A DNA stretch of 64,000 nucleotides from NCBI RefSeq assembly GCF_949628215.1, contig NC_134277.1:1364001-1428000 (forward strand). Direction: 5' to 3'. The DNA comes from Phalacrocorax aristotelis (Eukaryota; Chordata; Aves; Suliformes; Phalacrocoracidae). Made by a program: the position numbers and the translations under genes. Positions 61,131 through 64,000 of this stretch are shown piece after piece. Every line of letters starts with the position of its first letter. Positions within the stretch are counted from its first letter, which is position 1. The notes beneath the pieces were generated by a model. That model ran no database searches. It saw only the letters and a program-made list of their open reading frames with translations, and had not been told where the DNA came from.

Positions 61131-62929
61131 CCAGCTCCTCCTTTCCAGCCAGTAGCCTAGAAATCAAAGGCCAAAGCCCTGATGTGAAGTTGCAAATTTC
61201 AGTGTGATGAGACAGTGACTGTGACTAACCCCATTCACGGCTGCATAAGCGCTGTTTAAGGAAAGATTGTATTCGTTATACTCACGAGGAATACGAGGTG
61301 GAGGTCTGGTGTCAGCATCAAAAGACATGCTGAAAGATTACAAAAGCTTCAAAAGAATTATTCGAAGTCCGGAACATTGCTTCCAATTGGATAGAGATCT
61401 CAGATTTGCTTATTTAAAAAGTAAGATGTCTTGATTAAATTTACATGGGAAGAAGTGAGTTCTCTGCAGAATGCCTTAGCTTGTTGCTATGCAAACCTTC
61501 CAAGTGTGAGAACAAGAGAAGCTAACTGGGAAACTTTGTTATGAGTGGTTGTTTTGCATGAGGAGGTGCTGATCTATTATGATCCTAGTAGGAAAGGTAC
61601 CCAGACTGTGTGTCACTTAAAATATGATGCATTAGAGCTAACACTATAAAGATAGAATAGTATAGATAGTCTTATATCCTTTAGATGCAGGGAACCCCAG
61701 GTGGTATAGCACTGCATGGGCCTCTGATCCACTCACAGCACACCATGCAGACCCCATCTGTAGAGCAGATTCTCCCATTCTGGCCATTAGAGCTGTTATA
61801 GGATTACAAGAAAACAATTCATCATTTTTGCTGTCAGAACGGATGTTTGCGTGAGGATTTCTTGCCTCCCTTTTAGACAAAGGCAAGGCCACACAGGTGA
61901 CATAATCGGTATGGACTGAGTGCTGCCTCTCGGCTCTTCTGGTACAATGAGGTTGCTGAGGTTGTCCTCTGGGCAAGGGATTTTTGCAGCAAGCACATGT
62001 CTGAACATCACACCGTGCAAACAGCACAGAGCAGCACAGCACCACACAGCTTGTTTTACATCGCAGATTTCCCCAACTGCTACATCTCTGCTACAGAGAA
62101 GGTTTTAAAATTACATAGGGCAAGCTAGAAATATTAGACAGTCCTTATTAGAGAAGAAAGAGGATCACGGGAAACATGATAGTGAGATCTGGTGGACTGT
62201 CATTTAAACAAAACAAAGACAAAAACCAAAAAATTAGAAGGGATCATTGTTTGGTAAGTCACTGCCTGTGTCAGTGCATATAAAACAATGATGCAATACT
62301 ACACAGAACTAGAAACTCTTAAGAGCATATGGTATCTTGGGAGAAAACTGAGGGAAACTGATTTTTTTTTTTTAAAAAAATCCAGTTCTGTGGGAAAGGA
62401 AAGGCAGGAAATACTGCCAGCAAACTGCTGAGTCTATTCTGAAGATTCTGATTTACTGATCAAAACTCTGCATTCCAAGGTGAGATTAGGCTATATGAAA
62501 GGAACAACTTGCATCTTATAGGCAGAGAGGTTAACTTTCACAGTTATACTCTAGCTGGAATAGCCTAGGGATAGTAAACTAAAAACGCAGTAAGGCAAAT
62601 GCTGTGAAGAGGAAAGAAAATAATAAAATTAGATATCCAGTGTTACATCAAACAAGAAAATTGTTAATTGCTCTTTACAGATACCTAACGTTAGACTATA
62701 AGCAACTGAAACCACAAATGCTAACTGATAAGTTTGGTGTAGTTGGCAATGCTGTATAACCAATACTCAACAAGGTGGTTGTACAGCAAGTAAGTCTTGG
62801 CAAACACCTTGATTTAAGCCTTTGAAGTTACATGTTGAGTTAATGATCAGACAGCCATTACAGACCTGAAAATCCATTTGATTTAATGCAATGCTTTAAC
62901 TATTAAACAGAAGATTATATAGCAGCAAA
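61131..62929. other. Intergenic, nothing firmly recognised
   Basis: No supported gene. A minus-strand ATG at 61328 with a CTTTCAG in front and a GTGAGT 43 bases on (MSFDADTRPPPRIP) resembles a small exon, but no partner exon was found. Confidence 0.35.
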
Positions 62930-63900
62930 CAAATCACATGGGTTAAGAGCTGGTTGGCACAGCAAATAAGAGGCTATTGCTGGATTTGGGCATTTCTACT
63001 TAGGTCCTAGGGGGACAGTTCTCCAGCCAGTGTTGTCTGGCACTTAACTGATGATTTGGAAGCAAATGTGAGACCTCTACTGATAAATTCTGCAGATGAT
63101 GTAAAAAATTAGTACTGCAAAAACCAATCCTAAAGATAGGATAACAACGGAGAAGAGTGTGTAGTGCAGTAAAGCTATTGAAATGGATTTTGTCTTGAAG
63201 CAGTCAAGTGCAAACTTACATGCTTTGGGAAAATGAAGGTGTGTCACTCCTCCAGAGAGGAGTGTATCAAAAAAAAAAAAAGGTAAGTCTTAGAAGAAAT
63301 TGACTATAATAATGCAGAAGCAGCTTCATTTGACCAGGACACACTATTTTAGACACTGAAATACAGAGCTATCCCAGCCCTTTAAAGTTTACAATTTAGG
63401 ATTAAGACATGATACAACAGATCTATACAGGTAGACAATCTGGGGGAAACAGATGCTGTTGATGTGAGGCAGCAATAAGGCCACTGGTGGCATGGCAATT
63501 TTTTAAGGCTTGAAGAGAACAGAAAGGAAAATAGAATATACAGGAGGTTCACAAAATTTACCTGAAGATTAGAAGAAATATTTTACAATGAGAGATGTAG
63601 AACTCCTGTAGTGATAAGACAAGGAGTAATGGCTTTAAACTGGTTTTAATGGTCTTAAACTAGATGAGGGCAGATTCAGACTAGATATAACAAAGACTTT
63701 TTTTTATGATGAGGGTGGTGAAACCCTGGCACAGGTTGCCCAGAGAGGTGGGAGATGCCCCAACCCTGGAAACATCCAAGGCCAGGTGGGACGGGGCTCT
63801 GAGCAACCTGATCTAGCTGAAGATGTCCCTGCTCACTGCAGGGGGTTGGACTGGATGGGCTCTAAAGGTTCCTTCCAGCCCAAACCATTCTATGATTCTA
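62930..63900 (+). repeat. CR1 LINE, degraded body with recognisable 3' end
   Basis: The upper part (about 62930-63250) shows worn CR1 coding sequence, for example the 'aaattctgcagatgatgtaa' block (FADDT region) and the block before 'catgctttgggaaaatgaag'. The 3' part from about 63600 is well preserved ('ccctggcacaggttgcccag' onward) and ends CATTCTATGATTCTA at 63900. It could be one element with inserts or two nested copies of different age. Confidence 0.75.
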
Positions 63901-64000
63901 AGAACTCTAATAACTTAGAACGTTGTGAGGTAATCTGATTAGAGTGTATAAGTACATTTACTGAGTAAAAATGCTGGATACTAAAGAGGGTTTTAATTGT

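Overview
The window looks like a piece of a bird genome, probably a neoavian bird. The evidence is many CR1 (chicken repeat 1) LINE fragments with the ATTCTATG-type 3' tail, a solo LTR of a familiar avian ERVL-like type, intron-rich vertebrate genes, and gene order matching human 7q36.1 (GBX1 - ASB10 - IQCA1L - H2BK1 - ABCF2 - CHPF2 - SMARCD3). GBX1 and SMARCD3 are not in the window and are expected to the left and right.

Layout. 1-15.4 kb is gene-poor: CR1 copies of several ages, one solo LTR (3967-4513) and a decayed R2-type LINE (about 13.4-15.0 kb) lying outside ribosomal DNA. 15.5-23.7 kb holds ASB10 on the minus strand, with two alternative first coding exons. 24.4-26.3 kb is a long CR1 copy. 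27.6-36.8 kb holds exon-like remnants of IQCA1L on the minus strand and two or three candidate conserved noncoding elements; a CpG island at 36.5-37.1 kb may be its promoter. 37.1-38.2 kb is a two-exon, polyadenylated histone H2B variant gene of the H2B.K type, minus strand. 43.0-54.4 kb is ABCF2, minus strand, 14 coding exons, 623 codons. 54.3-55.2 kb is a CpG-rich divergent promoter shared with CHPF2 (plus strand, 55.0-59.4 kb). 59.4-64 kb is intergenic with older CR1 copies.

How the genes relate. ABCF2 encodes a soluble twin-ABC ATPase of the translation/ribosome-associated ABCF family. CHPF2 encodes a Golgi chondroitin polymerising factor. ASB10 is a substrate adaptor of a Cullin-5 ubiquitin ligase. 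H2B.K is a nucleosomal H2B variant. ABCF2 and H2B.K lie in tandem, and the sequence predicts a read-through splice. A GT donor overlapping the ABCF2 stop codon can join H2B.K exon 2 out of the histone frame and add 11 residues to ABCF2. This agrees with what I recall of the human 634-residue ABCF2 isoform.

Most notable items: the ABCF2-to-H2B.K read-through splice; the R2 fossil away from 28S rDNA; the twin phase-matched ASB10 first exons; the homeodomain-site-rich element inside an ASB10 intron; the decayed IQCA1L locus; and a CCAAT-octamer-CCAAT CpG island inside ABCF2 intron 1. All exon borders were read by eye from splice signals, reading phase and remembered family sequences. No search or alignment was run.
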